Below are positions 34,569 through 48,100 of a stretch of 64,000 nt of DNA, in pieces; the first letter of the stretch is position 1, and each line of letters opens with the position of its first letter. The notes beneath the pieces are model-generated. The model did no database searches. It was not told where the DNA came from and saw nothing but the letters and a program-made list of their open reading frames with translations. Source of the DNA: Neospora caninum Liverpool (Eukaryota > Apicomplexa > Conoidasida > Eucoccidiorida > Sarcocystidae). Made by a program: the position numbers and the translations under genes. Where the stretch lies: positions 992,001 through 1,056,000 of the forward strand of contig NC_018388.1 in assembly GCF_000208865.1 (NCBI RefSeq), given 5' to 3'.

Positions 34569-37150
34569 GATCAGTCACCGCTCGCACGTGGCATATACGC
34601 AGAGGCGGAACGGAAGTTCTCAGGGGTAGGAATTTGTGCCAGGAACGGACGAAGACAGCGACGGATACGCTGACACGCGTAATAGCTGTGCTCCGTTTCA
34701 AACAACACGGACAGAGAAGGTGAAAAAAAGGGGGGTGAACCTGCGCGAGCCTGTGGCGTGTGGCAACTGTTGAAACTGGGAGAACCGGGGGGGGGGGGGG
34801 GTGTGGAACCGCGCTTTTTGTTTTTTTTATCAAGAAGCCAAGAAAAAATCAAGCCGCGAAGAAATGTTTTTGGGATGAATGAGACAAACGAGCACGGGAA
34901 AACCCGTTCCGTTCCCGGCTAAAATAGAGTTGGGAGGAGAGGGCGTGAGCCGAGCGGCTGTGGGAGGGGGGAACCTTGAATCCGGCGGCTTTGTCCGTTT
35001 CGGAAGGAGAAACTGGACATGCGCGGAGTTCTTGATTCCCGGCCGGAATTTACGCGGGATGACAAAGCTTTACCGACGTTCCGTATCTTACAGCAAAGAA
35101 TGGCGCGCAAAAACGAGAGGGCCCGGCCGCCGGAAGACGCCGTGTATTATCGGATGGCATCGGTCGCCCTCTACGATTTGCCCGGAAGGCAGAGAAGCGG
35201 AGACGAACGATGTGGAAAGTTGGGAACAAGAAAAGACACGGAGACGAAAAGTTTGGCGACGGACAGAGTGCCTAGAGACAATTGCGAAGAAGAACAAAAT
35301 TGGAGGGTACCCAAGAAAAGCGGCCGGCGACAGCCATGACCACCTGCTGTGCCGCGGTCGTCCGCGAGCACTCGCGCAGAGAAAAAGAAAAAGGTTCCAA
35401 AGCGAGGAGAGTACGAGAAAAGACACGGATCGCCACGGAGCTGAAAGTTCGAGGCGACGCAGCAAAGGAGAGAGATGCAGTGTGGTGAACTGGACGGGGA
35501 GAGCGCCGTTTGCGGATGAGGTACGGAGTGCTCTGTGTACGTCTCGTGGTCCCGGATTTCTGAAGCCGGTGGAAACATCCAGAGGGAAGAACACACTTTT
35601 CTTTCCGCAGTTCAAAGACGTCCAACAAATACCATCTTTGAGCGTTTTGTCGGCGAAGTGTGAAACGGGGAACACGCGCAAAAAGGAGAAACTCAAAACG
35701 ATTTCAGTCGCGACAGCAAAAAACAGGGGGCTCGCCGGCGGCGAGGAAAGATGGAGGAAAAAGTGATGCTACGGAAGACAATTCAAAGTGAACTATGCAA
35801 ACACACCGAAAATCGATCACGTACTCGAAAGCAAAATTGTTGCTCCGCGCTCGTGCGAGTCTTCTCCCCCCTAGCAGTGTACATGGCTGTATATTTTACG
35901 CTGACCTCCACTTTTTCAAATCCCCTTTTTCTCAACCCAGGAAAAGCATCGCCCCAGTCGAACTTCACCACTCTACACAAATCCCGCGCCCCCTGGCACC
36001 CTACAACCACGCGGGAGGGGAACCCATCGGCACACGCTCGCCGTGTCCGAGGGAGAGAGAGTGTGCAGAAATATCCCCAGATGTCGATGCTGTTCGGACG
36101 GGGCTGGGTGTCTCCGAGGAGTCAGAGCGCAAGGCACAGAGTGCTGCTTTCCAACGAGTACGCAGAAACGTGGACGACTGCTACAGACAAGAAAGAACGG
36201 GTTGAAAAGAGAAGGCCTAAAAGAAGGAGGGAAGGTTCCGTCTCCCTCGCCTCCTGCCGTCCCGGTCTCCCAGCCTTGCCCGCGCTGCAAGATGTCCTCG
36301 CCACGAACGCCTGCGTGGCAAAACGTCTCCGATTGCCGCTCCTCCCTTCCATTTTCCCACAAATTCTTCCTCAACATGAACGAAACAGAGTTCGAGGCAG
36401 GACGGAAATGGTGGTGCGAAACTGTGATCGGAGGGAAGAAAAAGGGGAAATCGAGGACACCCCAGGGAGGAGACGTGACACGGGCTGTAGGGTGTTCCGA
36501 CACTTTCTGTTCGCCTGTCTCGTTAAAGTATGGGCCAGCTCCACGGAATCCTAGTTTTTCGCCAAAACGTCAGAGAGGATGCAGTGAAAAAGGGCTTTTA
36601 TTGTTGCAGTCAGAGGCCGCTTTGGGAGAAAAACTCCGGCCTCGGCGCCCGAGCTTCCCGTTCAGCGCCAGGTGGTGGTTGATTCTGACAGCGTTCCTTG
36701 AGGCGGAAATAGGCACTTCGTTCCATTTTTTTCGTTTGGATAATGCTCGCTGTTGGACCGTTACGCTTTCTCCAGTGATGGATGGCAGAAAAAAAAGGTT
36801 TCTCTCAGTTACGTTTCTAATAAATAGTAAGGTGCCTCTGAGGCCTGTGATCCGGCGAAAGGTGGATCCATACCCCGAGAAGCAAGCGGGGGGAACAGTC
36901 CTAGCGCCCCGGCATGAACCGCAGACATGGTCTCCATGCTTGTGTCTCCAAGCGGGGCCTCTGATTCAAAGGGATAAATGGCCTTGGCAACTTTTTACGA
37001 CGACTGGGATAGGTGCGAGATATCCCGCACCAGGGGCGCACAGCAGGAGTACGAACGTTGTCGGAACGCACTGGAGACGACCAGGAGGATCCTGTGAAGG
37101 GCCGACAGAGGTCGTGAAAGGTACTTGTGATGCTAGGTTGGCTTCGATAT
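34569..37150 (-). promoter_or_regulatory. probable leader and promoter region of the giant gene
   Basis: From about 34.8 to 36.6 kb the + strand is strongly purine-rich (runs such as AAGAAAAAGAAAAAGG), so a transcript from the - strand would be CT-rich. Long CT-rich leaders are typical of coccidian genes. Open frames on either strand (up to 369 codons) show only Phe/Ser/Arg-biased composition and no domains. The strand bias fades near 36.9 kb, which may mark the transcription start of the giant gene. Confidence 0.4.
34787..34801 (+). repeat. poly-G run (15 bases)
   Basis: Fifteen consecutive G on the + strand lie about 220 bases upstream of the predicted start codon of the giant gene, followed nearby by a T run. 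It would be a C run in the - strand leader. Assembly length errors are likely at such a site. Confidence 0.9.
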
Positions 37151-37480
37151 AGATTCACCGTAATGGCCTTTCAAGGTGTCCCTCAGCACAAATACGCAGC
37201 TTCGCTTCGCATGCGCAAGCTTGTACCTTTGACACGACGTGAGATACCGAATCTTGGAGCCGGAAACGTCTACAACACTGCAAGATCCCCAAAACTCTTC
37301 CATGTCCAAGAGGCATTGAGATTTGTGACTAGCAATGCTCAGCGATGTTTCATTACCGCAACAGTCCGCACAGTCCCAACCACACAATGGCATAGTTGTA
37401 TGCCAATTGGCTGCTTAGCGCCTCATTTCCGCTCTAGATGTTTTTCCTTGTCTTCTCTTACGCGTGCCGTAAAGCGGTAA

Positions 37481-37503
37481 CCCCCCCCCCCCCCCCCGCC
37501 CCC
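37481..37503 (+). repeat. poly-C run (17 C, G, then 5 C)
   Basis: A run of 17 C is followed by G and five more C. It lies in the gene-free interval between the giant gene and the 22-exon candidate gene, in a divergent promoter-like setting. Confidence 0.9.
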
Positions 37504-39150
37504 GCTTTGTTCACCCCAGGCGCTACGAGCCTAAGAGAATGATGGTGTATATTATATCCCTAAATGAATGTCGTCTCGTTTCAGTCAAGAGGCACGCTGC
37601 CTAGGTTGCAAAACAGGGGCGCATATTAGTTAAACAAGGAAATGTTTTCCTAGGTGGGTGATCGCCAGGTCTGTCATCTTATTCCCGGGTTCTGGTGATT
37701 GCCACGGGATCAGTACAGGGCGTCGATCCGACGGCGTAGAGCCCCGGTCACCTCTGGGCGTACTGGTGTCGAGGCACCGGATCGGACGGGGGGACAATTG
37801 AAGTGTGGAGTTACCCTTGTGTTCGGTGCTGGCGTGCGATCTTGTGTAAGTGGTGGTGCTACAGCAGAGAATGCCAAAAGAATGGGGTGCCCCTTCCAGT
37901 GTCCCTCGCGCTGACGTCGCCTTCACACGAATCCTCGAACGAAAGACAAGAGTGCAGCTAACGCCTTGCTGGTGAAGGCCACCTTATGACGAACATCACC
38001 TCGTGTGTTCAAACGATGCTTCGGTTCTGTGATGCCGCGAAGCCACGGGGTACCACGGCTGCCACAGCACCTTTGTTTAGTAGCAGTCTTACTGAGCCGA
38101 AGCAAGGCGACCTCGGGACTCCAGAGAATGATGGCAGGCGCATCGCTGTTTCTGGCGGACTGACTTTTCAGCGTAGCCTCCGGCCGTTTGGCCAAAACTA
38201 GTGAGGGTGGCCCCGGTCGAGGCGTCGCACGGGGTGAGAGTTCTCGAGCGTACTCCCTCAGTCATCTGCCCACGTGCACACACTTGGCAACGCAAGTAGG
38301 GAATACTCCTGCTATCAAAACCGCTGGCGTTGGTGTAATGGGTTGAACAAATTCAAGACGAAGGAAATGGAGAAATCACGTTTCCCGAGCCACGCTATGT
38401 CCTGTTTTGGCAACACCTCTCGAGGACGAGACTTGGGACTTGGCGTATTTGCTGAGAGGGAATCTTTTCTGCAACGGGAAGACGTTCGCAAGTTGGTCAC
38501 CGTGTCTGCCTCCCTCTGGAGTTCCCCGTTTTGAAGCGGCCCGGGGTCGAGAGTTGCCACGGGCCGAAAATCCGCGAAATCTGCGCTATTTGGACGGCGT
38601 TTTTCTTGAGATGTCTCACGTGAGGCAAGTCGCGAACATTTTCCATTCGGACACGCTGCAACGTCCTGCTCTACGGCCAGCGTTTCGCTTCCTGGTTGAG
38701 TCCTTTTCTGGCGTTTCGGTTAAAAGTGTTCCCGTTGCACGGGTACGCAAACCAGGGAGATGTGTCTCGCTAGACGCATGCGCTTTGAAGGCCGCGCGGG
38801 CCCCGGGCCGCCGTCCTGCCCTCGCCATAATTGGACGGGAAATGCCACGGCATGCACTTTGGAACAATCGATGAGCGATTAAATGAGGAGCTGGGTCTTG
38901 CAAGGGATCGACAAACACTTCAAGGAAGCCCTTCCGTCTGTTCCTCTAGCTGACAGAGGAGTCCGGGAGAGAGCGCCTCGTGCATCACGCGTTTTCTTCA
39001 AAGTTTTCCGTGCCCGCTGTGCAAAGGACCGAATCTTGCTGCCGCAGCGGGGGTTGAAGCGCTCAGATACCGCGCCAGGTTGCATCTCTTTAGCGAGACT
39101 GTCGTCTAAGTTGCCATCGGCACTATCCTTCCCTCGAAACTGTCGACAAA
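37504..39150 (+). promoter_or_regulatory. upstream region of the 22-exon candidate gene
   Basis: I see no convincing gene. Several + strand open frames (for example 38395-38535 and 38610-38874) end without good splice donors and show no domains. The sequence directly precedes the ATG at 39151 in an AAAATG context, so it probably contains the leader and promoter of that gene. Confidence 0.35.
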
Positions 39151-42100
39151 ATGAGTCAATGCCTCTCTCCCAACGGCGCCGCTGTTCACAGTGGTGTTCG
39201 CCATGCCGTCGTTCTCGGCGCAGCTTTGCTGTTCGTGGCAGTGGCGTGCCAGGTAGGAGGCTCGCAAATCGCCCCAAGCGCCACTAACGTCGCGGTCAAG
39301 GAAGCTCAAGAAGCAGCCCCAGCCCCTGCCGCAGTTCCAACCGTGGATGCGTAAGGAGCGCTCAAAGAAGTGTGTGCTCGAGGTCCAAGCCCTCGCAGAG
39401 CCACCGAGAGTTATTTACGATGTGTAACCGTGTAAACCGCCGTCGCTGTGGAGTTGCGTCAAATACTGGCGATGCTCCATTTCTCCCGGTGGGCTCCAGA
39501 GTCCCTTCCACCCTAACAAGTCGTCCCTGTCGGCGGCGCTGGGCTCCAGATTGCCCCCGCGAACCATCCGCTTCCTTAATGGGGAGGGCCGACTCTGCGC
39601 GCTCCCAACATTGATTCTGTGCTGGGAAGCCGGGTAACGGGCGTCTTTCTACCACACGAGGCTCCCACTTGTCTTTCTCTCGTGACCGAATGAGGCGTCG
39701 TGGTATACCTGTGCAGTAGTCAGACCAGGCTAGACTGGGAGACTCCGGTCGCAAAACCAGAGGTACATTCTCGGAGGTCTAGAAAGGTTTGCGATGCGTT
39801 CATCCTATGCTGTCGACGCCCCCACTGATCCCGGCTACACACTTCAAAGCCCATAGTCCTGCACTATCTTGCGGCCTGTAGCCGTCGGTCAGTTCAAAGA
39901 ACGCGGTGAAGACCTGTTGACACCGTACAGGTTTACTCTTGCCCGCATGGCCTTATTCTCAGTCACCTCAGCACTCTTCTTCCATCTGCGTGGTTCGAAA
40001 CTTCGTTCAAACTGAACATTCGTCCAACAGCCTGGGAGAGTAGAGGAGAAGGAGTCTGATTTCATGAGAGTCCCCGTTGGCGTTTACGTTGCACTTTTTT
40101 TCGTCTGTTTCGCTCTCGGATAATACACCGCCTTTATCACGAGATTGTTTCGTCTTTGCTACTTCAGCGCCGCGACTTTAGATCTCAACGCTGCCGGGAG
40201 AGCGAGGTCCGAGAGGCAAAAGAGTGGGTGGCCGAGATCCCGCCAGAATCGAAGAAGCCATGTCGCGGCATCCCGTCACTCTGTTGCGTAAGCCTGCGTC
40301 TAACGAGATTTTCAGTATTCGAGGAAACATGCATCTGAAACGAAGAGGTTATCCCTACCCGTATTCAGACCAAGCTGCGCCGTAGCTATCTAGAGGAAAA
40401 CACCAGGGGAACTGGGAAACGATTTAGCCCTCGCCGCTGGCAAGCGCGGCAGTGTGGGCGTCCCGCTCGTCATCTGGGGGCCGGAAGGAGATCTCTCCTT
40501 TCCGATGGAACTGGGGAACACAGCTCCTCCCCAATCGCTAGCGCACGCCCCCCCTTTGAGGAAACCTTGCTACGTTTCTCCACCAGGTATTCTGGAAACG
40601 CCGGTTGCTTGACATGCAGATCGTTTCTCTTCCCTGCTCGGTGTCTGAGGTTTGCTCTTTACAGCGAATCTCAGGGGCGCTCAACGCGTCGCACAAGGAA
40701 GAAACGGACTGCTTTGTCGTACGCCGCGCTCGCACTGGAGCTCGCGTTCTACGCGTGCATCGTCTACTTCACGTACACTCAAGTGGAGTGCTACGTCAAT
40801 AGTAAGCCAAATAGGACAGAAGAGATGCATCCGATTCCACTTGTCTCGTTCTCCCATGTTCCATAGTGTCAACTGGTAACTGAGTAGCAGAAGCCAACGG
40901 GGCTTTCCGGTATTTTCCTGAGAAAGAGTAGCGTTCGCAGCGGCACCTGGATTCTCCTAGCCGCGTTTAGAGTCACCGAGAGATGGAGCGAATGCCCCTG
41001 CGGGCAACGAGCCGTGCCGTTCGTTTTCGGTTCGGTGGTGTGCTTCCATAGGGACTGGGACCGCTGTAAAAGAGTGTTATGGCGCAGCCCCTGCTGTCTG
41101 TAATCACGCTTCGTCAGCTCGTCGGATGTGTGTCCCTGCTCAGAAAGATGTAAGCGACGTACCGTTTGGTGGATGCCGACTTCGAGTAGCACGCAGGCGA
41201 AACAAGAGCCTATCGCCTTGGGGTCACTCACTTGTCTCGAGCATGGGCTCCGGGTTCAATAGAACGAATTACCCAAAGGCGTTACTCCTCTCCACTTCTT
41301 AAACTAGTTGTCGGGCTGCCGCCAGCCTCCGCGGTGGAAAACGTCCCTGCCGCCGGTCCACCTCAACAGCGATTCCTAACAGAAGCATCTGCTTTCTTCC
41401 GGTAAACGCGAAAAGGTCGTGAGTCGCTCGTAGCGTTCTGGGCCTAGGCCGGTAGGTACCGTTTGGTAGTGTCCTGCCTAGCGGGCAGCCATGCATACAG
41501 CCCGTTTACAGGCGCACCGACAGGGCTTTTCTGCCGTGGGTTCTGCTGTGACAAACAGCATGTGAGTCGCCGTACCAGGTCTGCCGCACGTCGTAGCCTA
41601 CTCGGTTTGGTACTGGAATGATTCCAGGTTGTCGCACTCAGGCCGGGAGTTGGCGGTTCGCAGTCCTGGACATGCCGCTCTTCAGGGGTCCCTCCCGGCA
41701 GACGGCGGCGGTTTCTTTGAGACGATCGAGCACCCTCGCGTTCTTCTCAGCGCTTTCCACGCGCGAGTCGCCCCCACAAACGGCGTCCTTGTTGTGCTTT
41801 CCTAGACGATCAGTTGCGTTCCTCAGCTTTGGTGCAGAACAGGAAGGAACAAGACTCACGTGTGTGTTTGGGATCGATCTTGCTCTGGAGGGAACGTCAG
41901 CGAGAGGCGCCCCCAAGGGGCAGTTCTTCCAATAGACACCGTAAAAACGCGCACACTTCACCTTTGATTGCGGCTTAATGTGCTTTCCCGTGTTCGTCTT
42001 CAGTCAGTGAGTACCCGCGCAGAGGTCGCAGCTCCTTGGCGACTGCCGAGCTCATCATTCGCTCGGCATCGTCGCACGCACTCCGCTGGGTTCCTCAGTG

Positions 42101-45100
42101 TGGGACACTTAATGTACGCCGTCCAGACACTAGGACTGTATACCCCAGAGGTTCAACAAGACGGGGGGGGCGCGATCACGTTGCACCGCACCAACAGATG
42201 TGTTCGACCTGACTTCTGCGCGCAGACTCCCAGTTCCAGCTGGCGAGAACGACTTGGCAGCGCGACGGGTGAAGGGAAGGGAAGGTCTGACGAATGTGCA
42301 TCCCGGGTTCGGGAGTCGCGACCTTCATTGCCTCGCTAGTTAAGTGTCTCTGGTACAATCGATGTGGTCTCCGTTGTCCCACGTGGTGTGGCAGCCAATG
42401 GCGTGCTATCCCTGCCTGTGTTCTCCCCTCGACGGCTGTAGAGCGTAAGTGCACCAACGCCACCGGATGGGAAGGGTAGAGTCCAGACGGTCTAGGCTCC
42501 TTCAGGCGTCACGCCCAACAGTCAGTTTCGTCGTGTGGAAGTGTGGTGTCTTGGCTTGCGCTTGACTCGCGTCATGCCGACGCTTTTTTGTTCCTGGCAA
42601 ATTTCGACTAGAATGTAGGCGGGAAGGCGGGAGAACCCGATCAAAAACTAGCATGTCTCAGACCGCGATGTGGCGGAGCCACTGGATCCCGATAAGAAGC
42701 GGTCCGCACCACGTTTGTTGGAGAGCACCAGTGTACATTGCAATCGGTCCCAACCGAGATGCTGTTGGACTCTCGAGCACACATCTTTATAAAAATAGTG
42801 TGGCGTCGATGTATCTAGATGGTTCTTGATGTCGTGTGCGAATCCAGTTCGTAAGGGACTTATAGGAGTACTGCACGACTGTTGTGACCATTCACCGTTG
42901 GGACTGAGATGTGCGCCGCTGTGGACTAGCGCGAACCTTCTGCTCCAGTCACTGTGTGCATTTCTTGCGAGTTGCAGTGCCCTGTCTGTGCGTGCCTGCT
43001 TAGCATGTAAGGATTAGAGCAACATGTGGCGCCAGCCTCAGATGGTGTCGACTTCGGAGAGCTCTGCTGGGAACGCGAAAGGTTCACAAGCCTCGGCAGG
43101 ATGGACTGTCTGTGTATGTTGAACCGCCACCAGCAACCTGCCACAGCAGACGAGCCGGGAATGGAAGTGAATAGAGCTGCGCCCCTGCCAAGCGCCAATA
43201 CCAGTGCTGACTCGCTCGCAGCGCTTTAGGGTTTAGGGTTTAGACAGTGAGGGCCCCGTTAAGGGACGATGAATGGCGGAAGATGCAACGAGAGCGGCCT
43301 CGGTTCACGCACGTCGTGATGCCACAGTCAGTACGACACACCACGGCATATGGTGCATAGGAGAGAATCAAGGCAGAATGCGTGTGACTCAGTGGTAGCG
43401 AATTCTGGGACACAGACTCCCAAACTGATGTGGAGATACACAGGGCCTCTCCTCAGCATGCTTTTTAACAGTCAGGTGAGAGAACCGCATTAGACCCCTT
43501 CCAGCTCCTTCCGCCGAGGAGACAATCTGTACCTTGCTCCAGATTCTGGCACCGCAAAATACGACTCCTTTAACGGCGTTTGGTTCAGGCCGGTTGATTC
43601 TCCCAAGGTTCGAAGTCGACGCTTCTCGGAAACCACCCCAGCGGGTAAGGAACGCAGACGCGTAGTTCCCCCAGTGCAGTGCAGAGTCCCAAGCTCACCC
43701 AGCATCTCTCAAAACATAGCGTGGGCCGGGACACGCCGGGAAGGACCACTGCGCCCTCGGCTGTTTTTCTGTCCTTGCTTGTCGTAGAGCTTCTCTGCCT
43801 ACAGTGTCGGCAGAGGGGGGAAGTGTAGGGGATGTCGGTGTGGGCGCATTTCTGGTCAATGACAGTTTGTACGTATTGGCGACGGATGGGAAGGGACAGA
43901 GTTCCTCTGGATGTCGGCCACTTCCTCTCTTGTCTCTATCGGTCTCGGCCTTCCCTTTTTCGTGCTGGCTGACAGCAATGTGATTGACACTGTGTGCCTG
44001 AAGGGGGCTGTTTTGCTAAGGATTCCCGGGTCTTTTTTGTTTATCCTTTACCAGTTCGTGAGTCCGATGGCGAGCGTCGCACAGGGAAAGGCAACATTCG
44101 CTAGCTCCGTACAGGCATTCAGAGCCGGGTTACCATCAATGCCGTAGGGTAAACTCAACTGTGTGCTCAGAGTGTGGCATGCAGTGATAGGGCCCCCGCG
44201 GTTTCCCGCCTACGCGGATGCACATTTTGTTTCAGCCTGTACGCACCAGTGGATGCCGCAAGAGCCGCCAGGAGTTGCAGCGACGCCTGCAAAGAATGTA
44301 ACACGCCTTTTTCGCTCGTCATCACCGTACACCCATGCCCGAGCCGTCAATGCAGGGGAAGGGCAGTCCCGGAGTCTCTGTCTAGTTTGATGAAATGAGG
44401 CGTGTCGTCAGACCGGGCGGATTTCCACTATGTTCAATAGAGTACGCCGCACATTAGAAAGAAATGCATGGCGCAGGCAAACTTTGGAACGGCGAACTGG
44501 CTAATCGCAGGAGCAGCGCGCACTCCTCCCTTCAACTGAGGGATTGAAATGATTCTCTACTCTGCTGCGATCCAGTCAGTATGTGCTCAGTGCCCCAACG
44601 GAGCATATGAATGTAGTCGGGGCCCGATCAATCATATCGCTTCATGCCTTGGGGATTTCTGATCGAATCGGAGCCGGACAATCCATCTGGACAAGTGTAC
44701 AAACCTACGTCGTGGCACGTGTGCAGTGTGGCGCGCGCCCGGTGTGCCACGGCTACCTCGCGGGATTCACAGCTAAGTTCGATTGACACGTTTTGGCCGG
44801 TGATGTGGAATGAACTTTTCGTGGACCCAACAGACCAGCCCAGCATGGATACACGTGCCGTGTTTCGCAGACAGTGAGTTGCGGAGCCGCTGGGTGAGCG
44901 GCCCTAACTGAGAAGTTCGGCATCGCCGGTGACCGAACCCAACTCGCCGAAACGGAGCCGTCACCTTTGAGGCTGCGTGGCCTTGCCAAATGCCTGAGCT
45001 ACGGCTCAGACTGGCTGTGTCTCAATGCATTCGCTCGTGGTGGACTGACTTGTTGAAACGCCGTTACGTTGCGGAAGGGTATTAAGAGCAGGCCAAGGCC

Positions 45101-48100
45101 AACTGGACAGTGGCTTTCCCGTTTTCCGTTCAGGGAGTAAGGACTCACCAAAAGCGAAACATTGGGATAGACAACGGTCGGCCTTTAGCCACAAACACAC
45201 ACGTCTTCGACACGTGTTTGCTCGGCCTCACTGGCAGATGAAGGCAGCGGTATCCAAAAACGTTGCCTGTTGGACCTGACGACAAAGTGCGGCCTATCCG
45301 TCGCCGGGGATCAAAGAACGAGAACTGCGCTGACGGGCCGAGTACTTGAGTCCGTAAGGTTTTAGCCTTCGGAGCTGCCGCGCAGCTACGTGACTGCGCT
45401 ATCATCGATAGCCTGCGCGACTATGACGGGGAGAATCGCGGTGCGAGTTTCTGGAAAGGATCTGACTGATCATGGCTTCTGGAAATCCCACACTCCCCGT
45501 GTGGTTCTTGTGCGGTCGCAATCCTGCTCAGAAGGTAAAGTGGTGCCTTGCGCCGTGCTGATTTACAGTGAGAAGAGAAAACGGGCGAGGAAGATGCTGT
45601 ACGTTTCCGGCATGACTTCGTGTGTGACATACATGGAACTCTTCTTGTACGAGTTTGAATGGCAACTTTATCAGGCGGTAAGCAGAAGCTCTCCTTCTCT
45701 GCAGAAACTTCGGGTCTGATAGCCCACACGCTCCGCGATCCCTACCACTCTGTGACACGCTCGGAATTCTCCCTTTTCTTATCAGTCGCTGTGGGCCGTA
45801 CCTCCCTGTCGCAGGTGATCCGTCACGGTCTTTCTCAGAGAGTCGAAAAGGACGGCACACTGACGGAGTGGATGCGGTGTGTTCGGCACACGAAAAAAAG
45901 CCGCCATCTGTCTGGCAGGTATGTCACGGCAAATTCCTCAACAACAGTCCGTGCGTTCTTCATGAGCGTGATGGGATCACAAAGCGAGCCGTTTGGTTTT
46001 TGGTGTAATTCAAGTAGTCGGGGCATCTGACTGAAACCCGTGGCCTCCACGCGCGGCACGAAGAGGAAGAGGTGTAGCTACCGCTGCCAGGCAGCACTCA
46101 GTGCTGTCTTGTTGGAAGTGTCCCTGGGAGTACGAGGGCGCTTACGCCTTAAACACCTCGTCTGCATCGTCCCTGGGTAGACTGCCGCGATGGTGCGTGC
46201 CAGGCGGTAAGTGACTCTGACTGGTCGCGTAGATGTTCGATGCAGCTGTAGCTCGCACCCGATCAGGTATTGACGCCGGAAGCACAATATTGAAGCGGAG
46301 TGCACGAGTTGGTACCACTGAACCCGCGAGATGCCTGGGTTGTCTCTGGGGAATTCATGGGCTTTTTGGCCAAGGAGAGTCGCTCGGCCTCGTGGAACAG
46401 AAAACAGTAATTGCGTTTCAAGACAACATTCCAGGTGTTCTGAGCCAAAAGCTGCTCATGTACTAGGGCGCAACTGCGGTGCCGTGCAGCTCTCTTCGGG
46501 GAACTCGTTACAGAGAGTGAGTCTTCAGTACCTAGCCTACGTACAATGCGGAGCCCGTCATGCCATCCCGAATCTGTTTGACGCTCCGAGAACGGCTGCC
46601 ATGGGACAGAGTTTCTGAAGACGTGCCTCTGGTGTGAGTGACATCAGGGGCATCGTGATGGAGTATCGCTGGAGATCTGCCCCAACCAATGCACCGTGTG
46701 CACAGGAGGAAACGTGCTGCGATGCCGGGCGGCTTTCCGCAGTTCGTGAGTCAACGCTTGACATTCGATCTGCACATGCACAGACTGCTTCCCTCAAAAG
46801 GCGGCATCTCCGGACCTGGCCCACGCTGCCGGTCACACATGGACCATACCTCTTTCAGCGTGGCAATTGTTTGAAAGTACTTGCGAAGATGTTGTTTGTG
46901 GGGTAATATAACAAAAACAGTCCAGATGCATCGAGCGTAGTGAGTCACAACTGGAATGTGAATTGCTGCGGGATTCCAGCAGCTCTGTCGTGTCGGTATA
47001 TGTCAGTAAGCTGTTGGTGGCGCCCATCGCATAGCTGTCCTGGTTCGCCCTCCTGTATGACAGAAGAAGCTGGTAGGATACTGCACAGCGGCGCCTGCAG
47101 CGCGTACACTGGCACAGCGGCCGCAGGTAAAGCCGCAGGTATCGCTTAGGTCGGGGATAGCCCGTGCAAGCGCGCGCAGAGATCAGCCAGGCGGTTCCTG
47201 CTCTGCAGAGCCGCAAAGCGCGTCACCGCAGCCACACTTATTTGGACACAGAGCTTCGCTCATTTGCCTCACCTCCCTCTCTTCCGCGTTCACCTCCTCG
47301 TGACAAAAGGGTGCGAGAGCTGCCTTTGGTATATGGGCGTGTCATCTCGTCACAGCCGGTACGTTTAATGCGTGCAGCACAGACGGAAGAACAGGCACCC
47401 CAGTGCAAATGTAGAGTCAGCAACGAGAAACATGCGGGAAAGGAAGACGATCACTGAGGCCGCGCTGTGTTTGTGTGATGCTGTCAATCACTGTTCTCAG
47501 CGCGACAGAAGCAGTTGCAAATCCAGCTACAGGCCGCTGCGGCTAGCCTACAGGCCGAGCTTCAGCAGTGACAATTGGACTCGAGTTGCGCGTGAGTCAC
47601 GAGGGCACACAGGGAAGGCTACATCAGATTTCTGTGCGGCTGTAGTGGCGATTGCTGGTAGATGCTGTAAGGGTAATCTGAAAAGTAAAACGGATGGACT
47701 CACAGCGAAGGCACCATGTCATCGCGTCTGCAGGTCAGGCTTTGCAACGGTTTTTCTTCTGTGACAAGCTTGCACGAGCTTCACACACTGGGTTCAGGAT
47801 GTCGGAGAGTCATGACGCTTGGGCGGTACGCTGCCGCACACACTGGGTTTAGTGAAATACAAGTTCACAGGGAAGCCTCACACCAATGCTTCCGGACAAT
47901 ACGCAGACTCTTCCCTATATGCAGCTATTTTGATAGAACGACCTCAGCGGGCTTGGACCCGGTTAACTCTTTCGCTCAGACGCCGCGAACAGCTTAGTCG
48001 TCACCTGTCGAGAAATGCAAGGCGGCCGACAAGCTGCGCTTACGAAATCAGCTACTGAGCGGGATGCTATCTTTCAGGCAGGGCTAACGCTCCGGGGTTC

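Noticed and set aside
34879..37152. + strand open frames of 267-369 codons and - strand frames of 176-202 codons upstream of the giant gene
   Set aside because: They follow the purine/pyrimidine bias of the stretch, overlap one another on both strands and show no domain, so untranslated leader or promoter sequence is the better reading.
47501..47569. Alternative frame reading a Gln/Leu/Ala coiled coil (RQKQLQIQLQAAAASLQ)
   Set aside because: It is attractive but reaches a TGA with only a weak GTGACA donor before it. The other frame runs to a consensus GTGAGT donor and fits the phases on both sides.
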